A stretch of 18,409 bases of DNA from the NCBI GenBank assembly GCA_041581405.1, contig JBFIDI010000054.1:1-18409 (forward strand). The letters run 5' to 3'. The notes under the pieces were generated by a model. It was not told the DNA's origin, ran no database searches, and saw nothing but the letters and a program-made list of their open reading frames with translations. Made by a program: the position numbers and the translations under genes. The stretch is from CAISIP01 sp041581405. Its GTDB lineage: Bacteria > Pseudomonadota > Gammaproteobacteria > Burkholderiales > Burkholderiaceae_C. Shown piece after piece: positions 1 through 8,308 of the stretch. How positions within the stretch are numbered: position 1 is the stretch's first letter; every line of letters begins with the position of its first letter.

Positions 1-1369
1 CCCTGCGGTAGTCGAGCAGCGTCTGCTTGATGTGGCGCAGCGGCACGGCGCCGTACATCGAATACTGGTCCAGCGGGTACGAGTCCAGGTAGGCGACCTG
101 TGCGCCGGCCAGCACCAGGCCGTAGTGGTGCGACTTGTGGCAGTTGCGGTCGACCAGCACGATGTCGTCCGGCCGGATCAGCGCCTGCACGACGATCTTG
201 TTGCAGGTCGATGTGCCGTTGGTCGCGAAGTAGGTGCGCCGGGCGCCGAAGGCGCGCGCCGCGTATTCCTGCGCCAGCTTGAGCGGGCCGACCGGGTCGA
301 GCAGCGAGTCCAGGCCGCCCGAGGTGGCCGAGGTCTCGGCCATGAACAGGTTCATGCCGTAGAACTGCTGCAGGTCGCCGATCCAGTTCGAGTTCATGAT
401 CGACTTGCCGCGCGCCAGCGGCAACGCATGGAACACGCCGGTGGGCTGCTTGGCGTATTCGCGCAGCGCGTGGAAGAACGGCGTGCGATGGCGTTCGCCG
501 ACACCCTTCATGATCGAGCTGTAGAGTTCGGTGTGGTCTTCCTCGCGGAAGAAGATGCGCTTGAAGATCTCGCCCACGCGCGCGGCCACGTCTTCCACGT
601 CGACGTCGGTCACCAGGTACAGGTCGAGCTCAGGTCGCAGGTGCGCGATCTGCCGGCCCAGCAGCGGGCCGCGTTCGAGTTCGGGGATCTGCTCGATGCT
701 GTCGTCCACGCTCTCCAGGAAGCGGCGCAACATGTCGCTGTGGTACATCGAGCGGAACGGAAAGCCGTGCCGGATCACGACCGCCTGCAGGTTGAAGTTG
801 ACCATCGTGGCCACCAGCGCATCCTCGAAGCTGGGCACGACGACCACGTCGAAGATGAAGTCGTCATCGGGCATGCGCTTGCGCTGCACGCGCCGGCGCA
901 ACGCGTCTTCCTCGCTGGGCGACATCTCGTCGACGATCAGCACCTCGAAATACGGCCGCGACAGCTGGGCCTGGCGTTCGCTGTCGGTCTCGATCTGCGA
1001 AGGCAGTTCGCCTTCACCCTCGAGCGCCGAGGTCTCGTGGCGGTAGGTCTGCGCCGCCAGCATGCGGTGGATGCGCCGCGCCGCCTGGTAGGCACGGGCC
1101 AGTTCGCCGCGTTCGATCCAGGTCGCGAGTTCGCCGAACACCCGGTGGCCGGGGAAGGCCCAGTAACTCTCCACCGGCGCCAGGTCGGAGATGATCTGGC
1201 GCACGCGCGCGATGCGCTTGTCGAATTCCGGCTGGTCGCGCGTGAGTGTCGCCAGCCGGCTGAGTTCGTCCACCAGGCCGATCCAGCCGTCGGCGCGCAT
1301 CTCCCAGACGCTGCGGTGACGGGTCATCGAGCCGGAGCGGCTGGCCGCCGGCGTGAAGGTTTCTTTCAT
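1..1369 (-). CDS. Orn/Lys/Arg-type PLP-dependent decarboxylase, N-terminal 456 residues (3' end outside window)
   Basis: The reading frame is open from an ATG at 1369 to the window edge. An AAGGAG ribosome site lies 6 nt upstream of the ATG. Residues 1-135 are a charged, mostly helical extension. Residues 140-260 look like the Rossmann/receiver-like wing domain of large bacterial amino-acid decarboxylases. From about 330 the PLP fold begins, with AETSATSGGLDS (344-355), TNGTSTCNKIV (383-393) and DRNCHKSHHYG (407-417), hallmarks of the Orn/Lys/Arg decarboxylase family. The lysine that binds PLP lies in the missing part, so activity cannot be judged. Family members release CO2 from lysine, ornithine or arginine to give cadaverine, putrescine or agmatine; the substrate cannot be read here. 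It is the last visible gene of the gabT-gabD-nitrilase run, 83 bp after the nitrilase gene, with no promoter apparent in the gap. Confidence 0.85.
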   Translation of the reverse strand, partial: MKETFTPAASRSGSMTRHRSVWEMRADGWIGLVDELSRLATLTRDQPEFDKRIARVRQIISDLAPVESYWAFPGHRVFGELATWIERGELARAYQAARRIHRMLAAQTYRHETSALEGEGELPSQIETDSERQAQLSRPYFEVLIVDEMSPSEEDALRRRVQRKRMPDDDFIFDVVVVPSFEDALVATMVNFNLQAVVIRHGFPFRSMYHSDMLRRFLESVDDSIEQIPELERGPLLGRQIAHLRPELDLYLVTDVDVEDVAARVGEIFKRIFFREEDHTELYSSIMKGVGERHRTPFFHALREYAKQPTGVFHALPLARGKSIMNSNWIGDLQQFYGMNLFMAETSATSGGLDSLLDPVGPLKLAQEYAARAFGARRTYFATNGTSTCNKIVVQALIRPDDIVLVDRNCHKSHHYGLVLAGAQVAYLDSYPLDQYSMYGAVPLRHIKQTLLDYRR

Positions 1370-1452
1370 GGCTTGTCTCCTTGTCGGCCGGTGCGCTCGA
1401 TGGCGCCCGGTCCTTTTCGTGTCGCCAGCCCATGCTGGTCGGTGCTGTGCCG

Positions 1453-2409
1453 TCAATCCGGCTTGTTCAACGGCCCCAATGTGTGCAGGAACGCGTCCGT
1501 GCCGCTGTCCCTGCGGTACACGTCGAAATCCACACGCCGGTCCCGGAAGCTCTTCAGGGGCTGGCCCAGATTGCTGCGCAGGCCCCGTTCCCGTTCCCGG
1601 CGCAGCTTGTTGAAATCGACCTCGATCGGCATGATCTCGGCGCCGGCGGCCGCCTGGTGCAGCACGTAACCCGACGGGTCGACGATGATCGATCGGCCGA
1701 CGCCGCCGTCTCCGGCGCCGTTGATGTCGAAGAAATACACCTGGTTGGTCACGGCGGAGGCCCGCGTGATCGACAGTTCGACATCGCGGTCGACGGTGTC
1801 GGTGTAGTTCGGGTGCAGGATCACCTCGGCACCCATGGCCGCCAGCGTGCGCGTGGTTTCGGGAAACCACTTGTCGTAGCAGATCGAGACGCCGAAACGG
1901 CCGGCGCCCGGGACGTCGAAGACACAGAACTCGTTGCCCGCCTTGATGTCGCGTTCATAGGGCCGGAACGGAAACATCTTGCGATAGCGGCGGATCACCT
2001 CGCCCGCGGGGTCGATCACCGAGCAGGTGTTGTAGACCACGTCCTCGCCGGTGGTTTCGGTCACGCGCTCGAACAGGGAACCGGTGATCAGCCACAGGCC
2101 GGTCTCCCGCGCCAGCGCGCACATGCGCTGCTCGGTCGGGCCGGGCAGGGTTTCGGCTTCGTGGTGCGGCCCCAGGGGCGCGTCCTCCGAGAAGATCACC
2201 ATGCGCACCCAGGGGAAACGCGCGCGGATATGGCGCATGTAGCCACCCATGCGGTCGACGTTGTCGACAAAAGCCACCACATGCATCTGCACGGCCGCGA
2301 TGCCGAACAATCCGTCGACCGCGCCCGGATGCCGGGGCGCGTGCGCCACGGCATCCGGGGCGGCGGGTTCTGCGGGCGGCGCGGCGCCGATGCCGGGTGA
2401 CGGATCCAT
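1453..2409 (-). CDS. Carbon-nitrogen hydrolase (nitrilase superfamily amidase)
   Basis: A 318-residue member of the nitrilase superfamily, which hydrolyses amides, carbamoyl groups or nitriles with a Glu-Lys-Cys triad. The triad is visible as E75 (VIFSEDAP), K144 (RYRKMFPF) and C177 (VSICYDKWFPE). The first strand of the fold (GIAAVQMHV) starts at about residue 36, so a Pro/Ala-rich leader of about 33 residues precedes the usual start. The ATG is nevertheless favoured because it overlaps the gabD stop as TGATG, a classic coupling arrangement. Beside gabT, gabD and an amino-acid decarboxylase, a role as an amidase in polyamine or lysine breakdown is plausible, for example N-carbamoylputrescine or 5-aminovaleramide hydrolysis. 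The substrate cannot be read from the sequence, and a formamidase or generic omega-amidase is equally possible. The fold is certain, the specificity is not. Confidence 0.87.
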   Translation of the reverse strand: MDPSPGIGAAPPAEPAAPDAVAHAPRHPGAVDGLFGIAAVQMHVVAFVDNVDRMGGYMRHIRARFPWVRMVIFSEDAPLGPHHEAETLPGPTEQRMCALARETGLWLITGSLFERVTETTGEDVVYNTCSVIDPAGEVIRRYRKMFPFRPYERDIKAGNEFCVFDVPGAGRFGVSICYDKWFPETTRTLAAMGAEVILHPNYTDTVDRDVELSITRASAVTNQVYFFDINGAGDGGVGRSIIVDPSGYVLHQAAAGAEIMPIEVDFNKLRRERERGLRSNLGQPLKSFRDRRVDFDVYRRDSGTDAFLHTLGPLNKPD

Positions 2410-3869
2410 CACGTGTCCAGGCCTCCCAGGCAGATGTACTTGATCTCCATGAACTCGTCGAGGCCGTATTTCGAGCCTTCGCGGCCCAGGCCGGACTGCT
2501 TGACGCCGCCGAACGGCGCCTCGGCGGTGGAGATCAGGCCGGTGTTGACGCCGACCATGCCGGACTCCAGGCGTTCCGCCACGCGCATGACACGGCCGAC
2601 GTCGCGGCTGTAGAAATACGCGGCCAGGCCGAACTCGGTGTCGTTGGCCCGCGTGATGACTTCTTCCTCGGTCTCGAACGAGAACACCGGCGCCAGCGGG
2701 CCGAAGGTTTCCTCCCTGGCGAACAACATGTCGCTGGTCGCACCACCGACCACGGTCGGCTCGAAGAACAGTCCGCCCAGCGCATGGCGCTTGCCGCCGG
2801 TCAGCACCGTGCCGCCCTTGGCCTTGGCGTCGGCGATGTGCTCCTCGATCTTGGCCACGGCCTTGTCGTCGATCAGGGGGCCCTGGTTCACGCCGGCGTC
2901 CACGCCGGAGCCGACCTTGAGCGCCTCGACCTTGGCCACCAGCTTTTTCGTGAAAGCCTCGAGCACTCCCTTTTGCACGTAAATGCGGTTGGCGCAGACA
3001 CAGGTCTGGCCGGTGTTGCGGTACTTGGAGATCATGGCGCCTTCGACGGCCGCGTCGAGGTCGGCGTCGTCGAACACGATGAAGGGCGCATTGCCGCCGA
3101 GTTCGAGCGAGAGTTTCTTGATCGTGTCGGCGCTCTGGCGCATCAGGGTGCGGCCCACTTCGGTCGAACCGGTGAACGTGAGCTTGCGCACCAGCGGATT
3201 GCGTGTCATCTCGCCGCCGATCTGGCTGGCCGATCCGGTGAGCACCGACAGCAGTCCCTTCGGTACACCGGCGCGTTCGGCCAGTTCGGCGAATGCCAGC
3301 GCGGAATACGGAGTCTGGGTGGCCGGTTTCACGACCATGGAACAACCGGCGGCCAGCGCCGGGCCGGCCTTGCGCGTGAGCATCGCGGTGGGGAAGTTCC
3401 ACGGCGTGATGGCCGCCGTCGTGCCGACGGGTTGCTTGATGGCCAGGATGCGGCGGTCGCCCTGTGGCGCCGGAATCGTGTCGCCGTAGGTGCGGCGCGC
3501 CTCGTCCGCAAACCATTCGATGAACGACGCGGCATAGGCGATTTCACCCTTGGATTCGGTCAGCGGCTTGCCCTGCTCGGAGGTCATGATCAGCGCCAGG
3601 TCGTCGGTGTTGGCCAGCATCAGGTCGTTGAGCTTGCGCAGGATGGCGGCGCGCTCCTTCGCGGAGACGTCGCGCCAGGCCTTCTGCGCCTTGTCGGCGG
3701 CCGCGATGGCGCGTTCGGTCTCCTTGGTGCCGCATACCGGAACGGTGCCGAGTTGTTCCCCGGTGGCCGGGTTGGTGACGGCAACGGTCTTGCCGTCGTC
3801 GGCGTCTATCCATTGGCCGGCCACGTAGGCCTGCTGCTTGAACAGGGAGGAGTCTTTCAGTTTGAGCAT
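2409..3869 (-). CDS. gabD: Succinate-semialdehyde dehydrogenase (GabD family ALDH)
   Basis: NAD(P)-dependent oxidation of succinate semialdehyde to succinate, the second step of GABA catabolism. The 486-residue protein follows E. coli GabD almost end to end. Seen in it: the N-terminal LFKQQAYVAGQW stretch, TPWNF with N158, K181, GSTEVG, the general base E256 (LELGG) and the catalytic C290 in GQTCVCANR, whose second Cys is typical of GabD. The frame opens 11 codons earlier at a TTG (3902), but the ATG at 3869 matches the family start and is preferred; neither has a clear Shine-Dalgarno. It lies 48 bp downstream of gabT and overlaps the nitrilase start by one base, so the three are probably cotranscribed. 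Glutarate-semialdehyde activity (DavD) cannot be excluded, since GabD and DavD are close homologues. Confidence 0.95.
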   Translation of the reverse strand: MLKLKDSSLFKQQAYVAGQWIDADDGKTVAVTNPATGEQLGTVPVCGTKETERAIAAADKAQKAWRDVSAKERAAILRKLNDLMLANTDDLALIMTSEQGKPLTESKGEIAYAASFIEWFADEARRTYGDTIPAPQGDRRILAIKQPVGTTAAITPWNFPTAMLTRKAGPALAAGCSMVVKPATQTPYSALAFAELAERAGVPKGLLSVLTGSASQIGGEMTRNPLVRKLTFTGSTEVGRTLMRQSADTIKKLSLELGGNAPFIVFDDADLDAAVEGAMISKYRNTGQTCVCANRIYVQKGVLEAFTKKLVAKVEALKVGSGVDAGVNQGPLIDDKAVAKIEEHIADAKAKGGTVLTGGKRHALGGLFFEPTVVGGATSDMLFAREETFGPLAPVFSFETEEEVITRANDTEFGLAAYFYSRDVGRVMRVAERLESGMVGVNTGLISTAEAPFGGVKQSGLGREGSKYGLDEFMEIKYICLGGLDT

Positions 3870-3917
3870 GGGGCGATCAGCAGATGTCAGAAGGTTGAAC
3901 AAGAAGGCGAATCGGTG

Positions 3918-5231
3918 TCAGGCCGTCATGGCCTGGCTCAGGATGGCCAGGCCTTCGTCAAGTACGGCGTCCTCGATGGTGAGCGGGAACAGGAAGCGGA
4001 TCACGTTGCCGTAGACGCCGCAGGTCAGCAGCAGCAGGCCGGCGTCCTGCGCGCGTTGTTGCACCCGCTTGGTGAAGTCGACGTCGGGCGTGCCGTCGGG
4101 CTTGGCGAATTCGACCGCCACCATGCAACCCAGGCCGCGCACGTCGCTGATGGCCGGCACCTTGGCGCGCAAGGCCTCCAGGTGCCGGGTGAGCTTGTTG
4201 CCGACCTTCTCGGCGCGGGCGCCGAGTTGTTCCTCGGCGATCACGTCCAGCACCGCCAGCGCCGACGCAATGGCCAGCGGATTGGCCGCGTAGGTGCCGC
4301 CCAGGCCCCCCGGCGCCGGCGCGTCCATGATCTCGGCACGGCCGCACACGGCCGACAGCGGCATGCCGCCCGCCAGGCTCTTGGCCATCGTCATGATGTC
4401 GGGCACGACGCCGTAGTGCTCCATCGCGAACATCTTGCCGGTGCGCGCGAAACCGGTCTGGATCTCGTCGGCGATCAGCACGATGCCGTGCTGGTCGCAC
4501 AAGGCCCGCAGCGCGACCATGAAGTCCTTGGGCACGACATAGAAGCCGCCTTCACCCTGGATCGGCTCGACGATGATGGCCGCGACCTGTTCCGGCTCGA
4601 TGTCGGCCTTGAACAGCTGGGTGATCGCCTTGAGCGCGTCGTCCACCGACACGCCGTGCAGCGGGATCGGCATCGGCACGTGGTAGACGCCGGCCGGGAA
4701 GGGGCCGAATCCGGCCTTGTAGGGTTGCACCTTGCCGGTCAGCGCCAGGCCCATCATCGTGCGGCCATGGAAACCGCCGCCCAGCGCGATCACGCCGGGG
4801 CGCCTGGTATGGGCGCGGGCGATCTTGATCGCGTTCTCGACCGCTTCGGCGCCGGTGGTGAAGAACGCGGTCTTCTTGGCATGCTTGCCCGGCGTCAGTG
4901 CGTTGAGTTTCTCGGCCAGCGCCACCGTGCTCTCGTAAGGCACGACCTGGTAGGCCGTGTGCGTGAAGCGTTCGAGCTGCGCGGCGATGGCGGCGACGAT
5001 CTTCGGATGCCGGTGGCCGGTGTTGAGCACCGCGATGCCCGAGCCGAAATCGATATAGCGACGGCCCTCGACGTCCCACAACTCGGCGTTCTGCGCACGT
5101 TCGGCATAGATCGGGAAACCGATGCCCACGCCGCGCGACGTGGCGGCGACGCGGCGCGCATCGATCTGGGCGTTGGACTGTTTGGCGACCGCGGCGACAG
5201 GAGTCGATTCGGCTTGGGCGTGGGTGTTCAT
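3918..5231 (-). CDS. gabT: 4-aminobutyrate aminotransferase (GabT)
   Basis: PLP-dependent class III aminotransferase that moves the amino group of GABA to 2-oxoglutarate, giving succinate semialdehyde for GabD. It has 437 residues, close to the family norm. Seen: YIDFGSGIAVLNTGH (59-73) near the N-terminus, the TTGAEAVENAIKIAR cofactor segment (125-139), GFHGRT (153-158), the PLP-binding aspartate D255 in IADEIQTGFARTG, and the Schiff-base lysine K284 in TMAKSLAGG. The ATG start has a GAGGA site about 4-5 nt upstream. It is the first gene of the minus-strand operon and is divergent from a MocR-type regulator, with a TATACT -10 box (5284-5289) and a multi-part operator in the gap. The related enzyme DavT (5-aminovalerate aminotransferase) is hard to tell apart by eye. 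Confidence 0.95.
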   Translation of the reverse strand: MNTHAQAESTPVAAVAKQSNAQIDARRVAATSRGVGIGFPIYAERAQNAELWDVEGRRYIDFGSGIAVLNTGHRHPKIVAAIAAQLERFTHTAYQVVPYESTVALAEKLNALTPGKHAKKTAFFTTGAEAVENAIKIARAHTRRPGVIALGGGFHGRTMMGLALTGKVQPYKAGFGPFPAGVYHVPMPIPLHGVSVDDALKAITQLFKADIEPEQVAAIIVEPIQGEGGFYVVPKDFMVALRALCDQHGIVLIADEIQTGFARTGKMFAMEHYGVVPDIMTMAKSLAGGMPLSAVCGRAEIMDAPAPGGLGGTYAANPLAIASALAVLDVIAEEQLGARAEKVGNKLTRHLEALRAKVPAISDVRGLGCMVAVEFAKPDGTPDVDFTKRVQQRAQDAGLLLLTCGVYGNVIRFLFPLTIEDAVLDEGLAILSQAMTA

Positions 5232-5283
5232 GGTTTCCTCGCAGACGGGGCGAAAGCCGCCCCAGGCTTGTTGTTACAAAACC

Positions 5284-5289
5284 AGTATA
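5284..5289 (-). promoter_or_regulatory. Candidate -10 box of the gabT operon
   Basis: On the minus strand this reads TATACT, five of six matches to the sigma-70 consensus. The hexamer expected 17 bp upstream (CAATGG) is a poor -35. It lies within the repeat-rich operator next door. A good -10 with a poor -35 under regulator half-sites is what an activator-dependent promoter looks like, as known for GabR/MocR control of gab genes. Confidence 0.5.
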
Positions 5290-5294
5290 GGACC

Positions 5295-5345
5295 ACATTG
5301 GCTCTACCATTGGAACCAATGAGTGCAAACTAATGGAGCCAATGT
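5295..5345. promoter_or_regulatory. Nested inverted-repeat operator between gabT and the MocR regulator
   Basis: The outer arms ACATTGGCTC (5295-5304) and GAGCCAATGT (5336-5345) are perfect 10-bp reverse complements. Inside them CATTGG (5308-5313) and CCAATG (5316-5321) form a second inverted repeat with a 2-bp spacer. CATTGG thus occurs four times, twice in each orientation, with 12 bp between the two forward copies. The last half-site abuts the regulator start codon and covers its GGAG ribosome site (5335-5338). The layout fits a MocR dimer site that activates gabT and represses its own gene; that role is inferred. Confidence 0.7.
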
Positions 5346-6851
5346 ATGCCGTATTCCGTCCAGGATCCACCGTCCAGGGGTTCTGCCTTGCCGGACTTCG
5401 TGCTGCGCCAGTTCGATCGCGGCCATCCGGATTTCGACCATCGCCAGCTCTACGCCATCCTGCAACGCGGCATCCGCGAATCGGTGTTGCCGGCCGGCAG
5501 CCGGCTGCCGCCATCGCGGATGCTGGCGCAGGCGCTGGGCATCGCGCGCAACACCGTCGTGCATGTGTACGAGCAGCTGGCGCTCGAGGGGTACGTGCAG
5601 GCCCGGGTCGGCCGCGGCACCTTCGTCGCCGACATGGGGCCGCGCCTGGCGCCGGTGGCCGTGCCCGATGCGGACCAGCGGCAACCGGCACCGCCGCGCA
5701 AGATCCTGTCGCGCCGCGGCCAGACCCTGATGGCCGATGCCGGCGCGGCGCGCTCGCAGTGGGGCGCGTTCACGCCGGGTGTGCCCGAGGTGCGGCTGTT
5801 CCCGTCCCGCGTCTGGAGCCGCCTGCAGAACCAGCTGTGGCGCGCGCCGACGCCGCAGCATCTCAGTTATGCCACCGGCGGCGGTGATGCCGACCTGCGG
5901 GCCAGCCTGGCCGACTACCTGCAGGGCACGCGCGGTGTCGTCTGCACGCCGGAGCAGATCGTCATCACCAGCGGCACCCAGCAGTCGCTGCACCTGGTGG
6001 CGCAGCTGCTGGCCGATCCGGGTGATGCCGTCTGGCTCGAGGACCCGGGTTACTGGGGCGCGCGCAGCGTGTTCCGCGCGCTCGGACTCAAGCCGGTGGG
6101 CGTGCCGGTCGACGGCGAAGGCATGGCGCCGTCGCCGCGCAACCTCAGGCACCCGCCACGCATGATGTTCGTGTCGCCATCGCACCAGTATCCGACCGGG
6201 GCCGTGATGAGCCACGGACGCCGGCGCCAGTTGCTCGACTTCGCCGCCGTGCACGGGGCCTGGGTCATCGAGGACGACTACGACAGCGAATTCCGCTACG
6301 GTGCCCGGCCGCTGCCGGCGCTGCAAGGCCTGGACCGGCACGGGCGGGTGATCTACCTGGGCACGTTCTCCAAGACCTTGTTTCCGGCGTTGCGCCTGGC
6401 CTACCTGGTGCTGCCGCAGGACCTGGCCGAGCCGTTTGCGCGTGCACTCGGGGAGTTGTACCGCGAGGGGCAGTCGCCGCAACAGGCGGTGCTGGCACGG
6501 TTCATGGCCGAGGGCCACTACACCAGCCATATCCGGCGCATGCGCAGCATCTACGGCGCGCGGCACGATGCGCTGATCCATGCGATCCGGCACCACTTCG
6601 GCGACCGGTTGCCGGTGGTCGGCGGCGATGCCGGATTGCACCTGGTGCTCGGCCTGCCGGCCGAACTCGACGACCGGGCGGTGGCCGAACACGTTGCCCG
6701 GGCCAAGGTCGTGGCGCGTCCGCTGTCGCTGTACCACATGCGCCAACCGGCACCCGCCAGGGGTTTGCTGCTGGGATACGGCGCGGTGCACGAGGACGAC
6801 ATCCCCGCCAACTTCGCGCGGCTGGCGCACGCCGTGCAGCAGTTCCTGTAG
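5346..6851 (+). CDS. MocR/GabR-type regulator: GntR winged helix fused to an aminotransferase-fold domain
   Basis: A 501-residue cytoplasmic transcription factor. Residues 17-95 are a GntR-type winged helix (LYAILQRGIRES, LPPSRMLAQALGIARNTV, LEGYVQARVGRGTFV). From about 135 it is a fold-type I aminotransferase domain used as a PLP/effector sensor, with TSGTQQSLHLV (208-218), EDPGYWG (232-238), PSHQYPTG (278-285) and the PLP lysine K343 in LGTFSKTLFPALR. It is divergent from gabT with an intricate operator between them, so GABA-responsive control of gabTD is the natural inference, as for Bacillus GabR. PdxR-type control of vitamin B6 genes is less likely because no pdx gene is nearby. The ATG is chosen because GGAG lies 7 nt upstream; an earlier ATG at 5333 is in another frame. 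A terminator follows the stop. Confidence 0.9.
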   Translation: MPYSVQDPPSRGSALPDFVLRQFDRGHPDFDHRQLYAILQRGIRESVLPAGSRLPPSRMLAQALGIARNTVVHVYEQLALEGYVQARVGRGTFVADMGPRLAPVAVPDADQRQPAPPRKILSRRGQTLMADAGAARSQWGAFTPGVPEVRLFPSRVWSRLQNQLWRAPTPQHLSYATGGGDADLRASLADYLQGTRGVVCTPEQIVITSGTQQSLHLVAQLLADPGDAVWLEDPGYWGARSVFRALGLKPVGVPVDGEGMAPSPRNLRHPPRMMFVSPSHQYPTGAVMSHGRRRQLLDFAAVHGAWVIEDDYDSEFRYGARPLPALQGLDRHGRVIYLGTFSKTLFPALRLAYLVLPQDLAEPFARALGELYREGQSPQQAVLARFMAEGHYTSHIRRMRSIYGARHDALIHAIRHHFGDRLPVVGGDAGLHLVLGLPAELDDRAVAEHVARAKVVARPLSLYHMRQPAPARGLLLGYGAVHEDDIPANFARLAHAVQQFL

Positions 6852-6865
6852 CGGGCGGGCCGGTT

Positions 6866-6887
6866 CGCGCCGCCATGGGCGCGTTTT
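6866..6887 (+). terminator. Intrinsic terminator after the MocR regulator gene
   Basis: A perfect 6-bp stem CGCGCC/GGCGCG (6866-6871 and 6878-6883) with a 6-nt loop is followed at once by TTTT (6884-6887). It starts 15 bp after the stop codon, as expected for a rho-independent terminator, though the T-tract is short. Confidence 0.65.
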
Positions 6888-6975
6888 GCGGCCGCGTTGG
6901 CGCGCATGACCCTGACGCAGGCGGCCGATCGCGTCAACAATCGGATCATTCCCGACTACCGGACTCTGCACCCCC

Positions 6976-8082
6976 ATGAACAACCCGTCCACCGCCACCG
7001 CGCCGCCGTCCGGCCTGTCCATTCCCGTCGACCAGCCGGTGCTGGTCACCGGCGCCACCGGATATGTCGCCGGCTGGATCGTCCGGCGCCTGGTCGAAGC
7101 CGGCGTCACGGTTCACGCCGCCGTGCGCGACCCCGGGGACACACGCAAGCTGGCCCATCTGCAGGCCATGTCCGACGCCGGTCCCGGCACGGTGCGGTTC
7201 TTCGCGGCCGACCTGCTGCAACCCGGCTCCTATGCCCGGGCCATGGCCGGTTGTGCGGTCGTGCTGCATACCGCATCGCCGTTCACCACCAGCGTGAAAG
7301 ACCCGCAACGCGAACTGGTCGATCCGGCGCTGCTGGGCACGCGCAACGTGCTGGAGGAGGCCTCGCGCACGGCGTCGGTACGGCGCGTCGTGCTGACGAG
7401 TTCGTGTGCGGCCATCTATACCGACGCGGCCGACTGCGCCGATGCGCCGGGCGGCGTGTTGACCGAGGCGGTCTGGAATACCACCGCGTCGCTGACGCAC
7501 CAGCCCTATTCGTATTCCAAGACACTGGCCGAACAGGAGGGCTGGCGCCTGGCCAGGCTGCAGTCGCAGTGGCGGCTGGTGGTGGTGAACCCGTCGCTGG
7601 TGGTGGGCCCGGCAACGAACCCGCGGCCGACGTCGGAGAGTTTCAACATCGTGCGCCAGCTCGGCGATGGCACGATGAAGGCCGGCGCGCCGCGCGCCGG
7701 CTTCGGCGTGGGCGACGTGCGCGCCCTGGCGCAGGCCCACCTGGCGGCGGCCTTTCTTCCCGACGCCGAAGGCCGGCACATCGTGTCGGGCCACGACACC
7801 GACCTGCTGTCCGTGGGGCAGTCGCTGTTGCCGCGCTTCGGGGACCGGTATCCGCTGCCGCGCCGCGCCTTGCCCAAGTGGCTGGTCTGGCTGGTGGCGC
7901 CGATGTCGGGCCTGACGCGCCGGTTTGTCTCGCGCAACGTCGACCATGCCTGGCATGCCGACAACCGCAAGAGCCGCGAGGCGCTGGGCATGCGCTACCG
8001 GCCGCTGCAGGAGTCGATGAACGACATGTTCGCGCAGATGGTTGCGGAGGGTTGTTTCGACAAGGCCAAGGCCAAGGCGTGA
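6976..8082 (+). CDS. NAD(P)-dependent extended-SDR reductase (epimerase/dehydratase family)
   Basis: A 368-residue Rossmann-fold oxidoreductase. The cofactor loop TGATGYVAG is at 25-33. The catalytic S142/S143 region reads LTSSCAAIY, and the YxxxK pair is Y178-K182 (YSYSK). The overall layout, including HTASPF (98-103) and VVNPSLVVGP, recalls dihydroflavonol reductases, cinnamoyl-CoA reductases and aldehyde reductases, so the substrate is probably a carbonyl compound; it cannot be named. The ATG at 6976 lacks a recognisable Shine-Dalgarno, but the Rossmann strand begins about 20 residues in, so the start is roughly right. The gene stands between a terminator and a TetR gene on the same strand. 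A link to the downstream dehalogenase is possible but not shown. Confidence 0.85.
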   Translation: MNNPSTATAPPSGLSIPVDQPVLVTGATGYVAGWIVRRLVEAGVTVHAAVRDPGDTRKLAHLQAMSDAGPGTVRFFAADLLQPGSYARAMAGCAVVLHTASPFTTSVKDPQRELVDPALLGTRNVLEEASRTASVRRVVLTSSCAAIYTDAADCADAPGGVLTEAVWNTTASLTHQPYSYSKTLAEQEGWRLARLQSQWRLVVVNPSLVVGPATNPRPTSESFNIVRQLGDGTMKAGAPRAGFGVGDVRALAQAHLAAAFLPDAEGRHIVSGHDTDLLSVGQSLLPRFGDRYPLPRRALPKWLVWLVAPMSGLTRRFVSRNVDHAWHADNRKSREALGMRYRPLQESMNDMFAQMVAEGCFDKAKAKA

Positions 8083-8181
8083 GGCGTGCAGCGCCGGATC
8101 CGGTGCGCGGCGCGGCGGCGCAGACCCGCGACACGGGGGTCGTGCCCGCCCATCGGCGACACCGGCGCGGCAGGGCTCCTC

Positions 8182-8207
8182 ATTTACATTGCAACTACAA
8201 TGTAAAT
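8182..8207. promoter_or_regulatory. Palindromic operator upstream of the TetR gene
   Basis: Perfect arms ATTTACATTG (8182-8191) and CAATGTAAAT (8198-8207) are separated by 6 bp. This is an AT-rich island in very GC-rich surroundings, about 100 bp before the TetR start codon. TACAAT at 8197-8202 could serve as a plus-strand -10, although no good -35 is seen. Size and symmetry fit a TetR-family operator, so autoregulation that also covers the downstream dehalogenase gene is inferred. The rest of the 226-bp gap 8083-8308 shows only GC-rich sequence; no cobalamin riboswitch motif was recognised. Confidence 0.7.
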
Positions 8208-8308
8208 CGGTTTCACCCGCGCGGGCCCCTGTTGCCGCACGGGCCGCGGCCGGGCCGGAGCGCCAGCCGCCCCGATTCCGGTCATCTCCCAACCTGCCCG
8301 CCGGTGCC

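Noticed and set aside
2409..3902. Upstream TTG start for gabD at 3902
   Set aside because: No ribosome site precedes it, and the ATG at 3869 aligns with the normal GabD N-terminus.
2397..5333. A 978-codon plus-strand open frame opposite gabD and gabT, and a similar one at 32-1669
   Set aside because: Both are antisense shadows of high-GC genes. Their translations are Arg/His/Gly-rich without any domain, while the minus strand encodes well-conserved enzymes.
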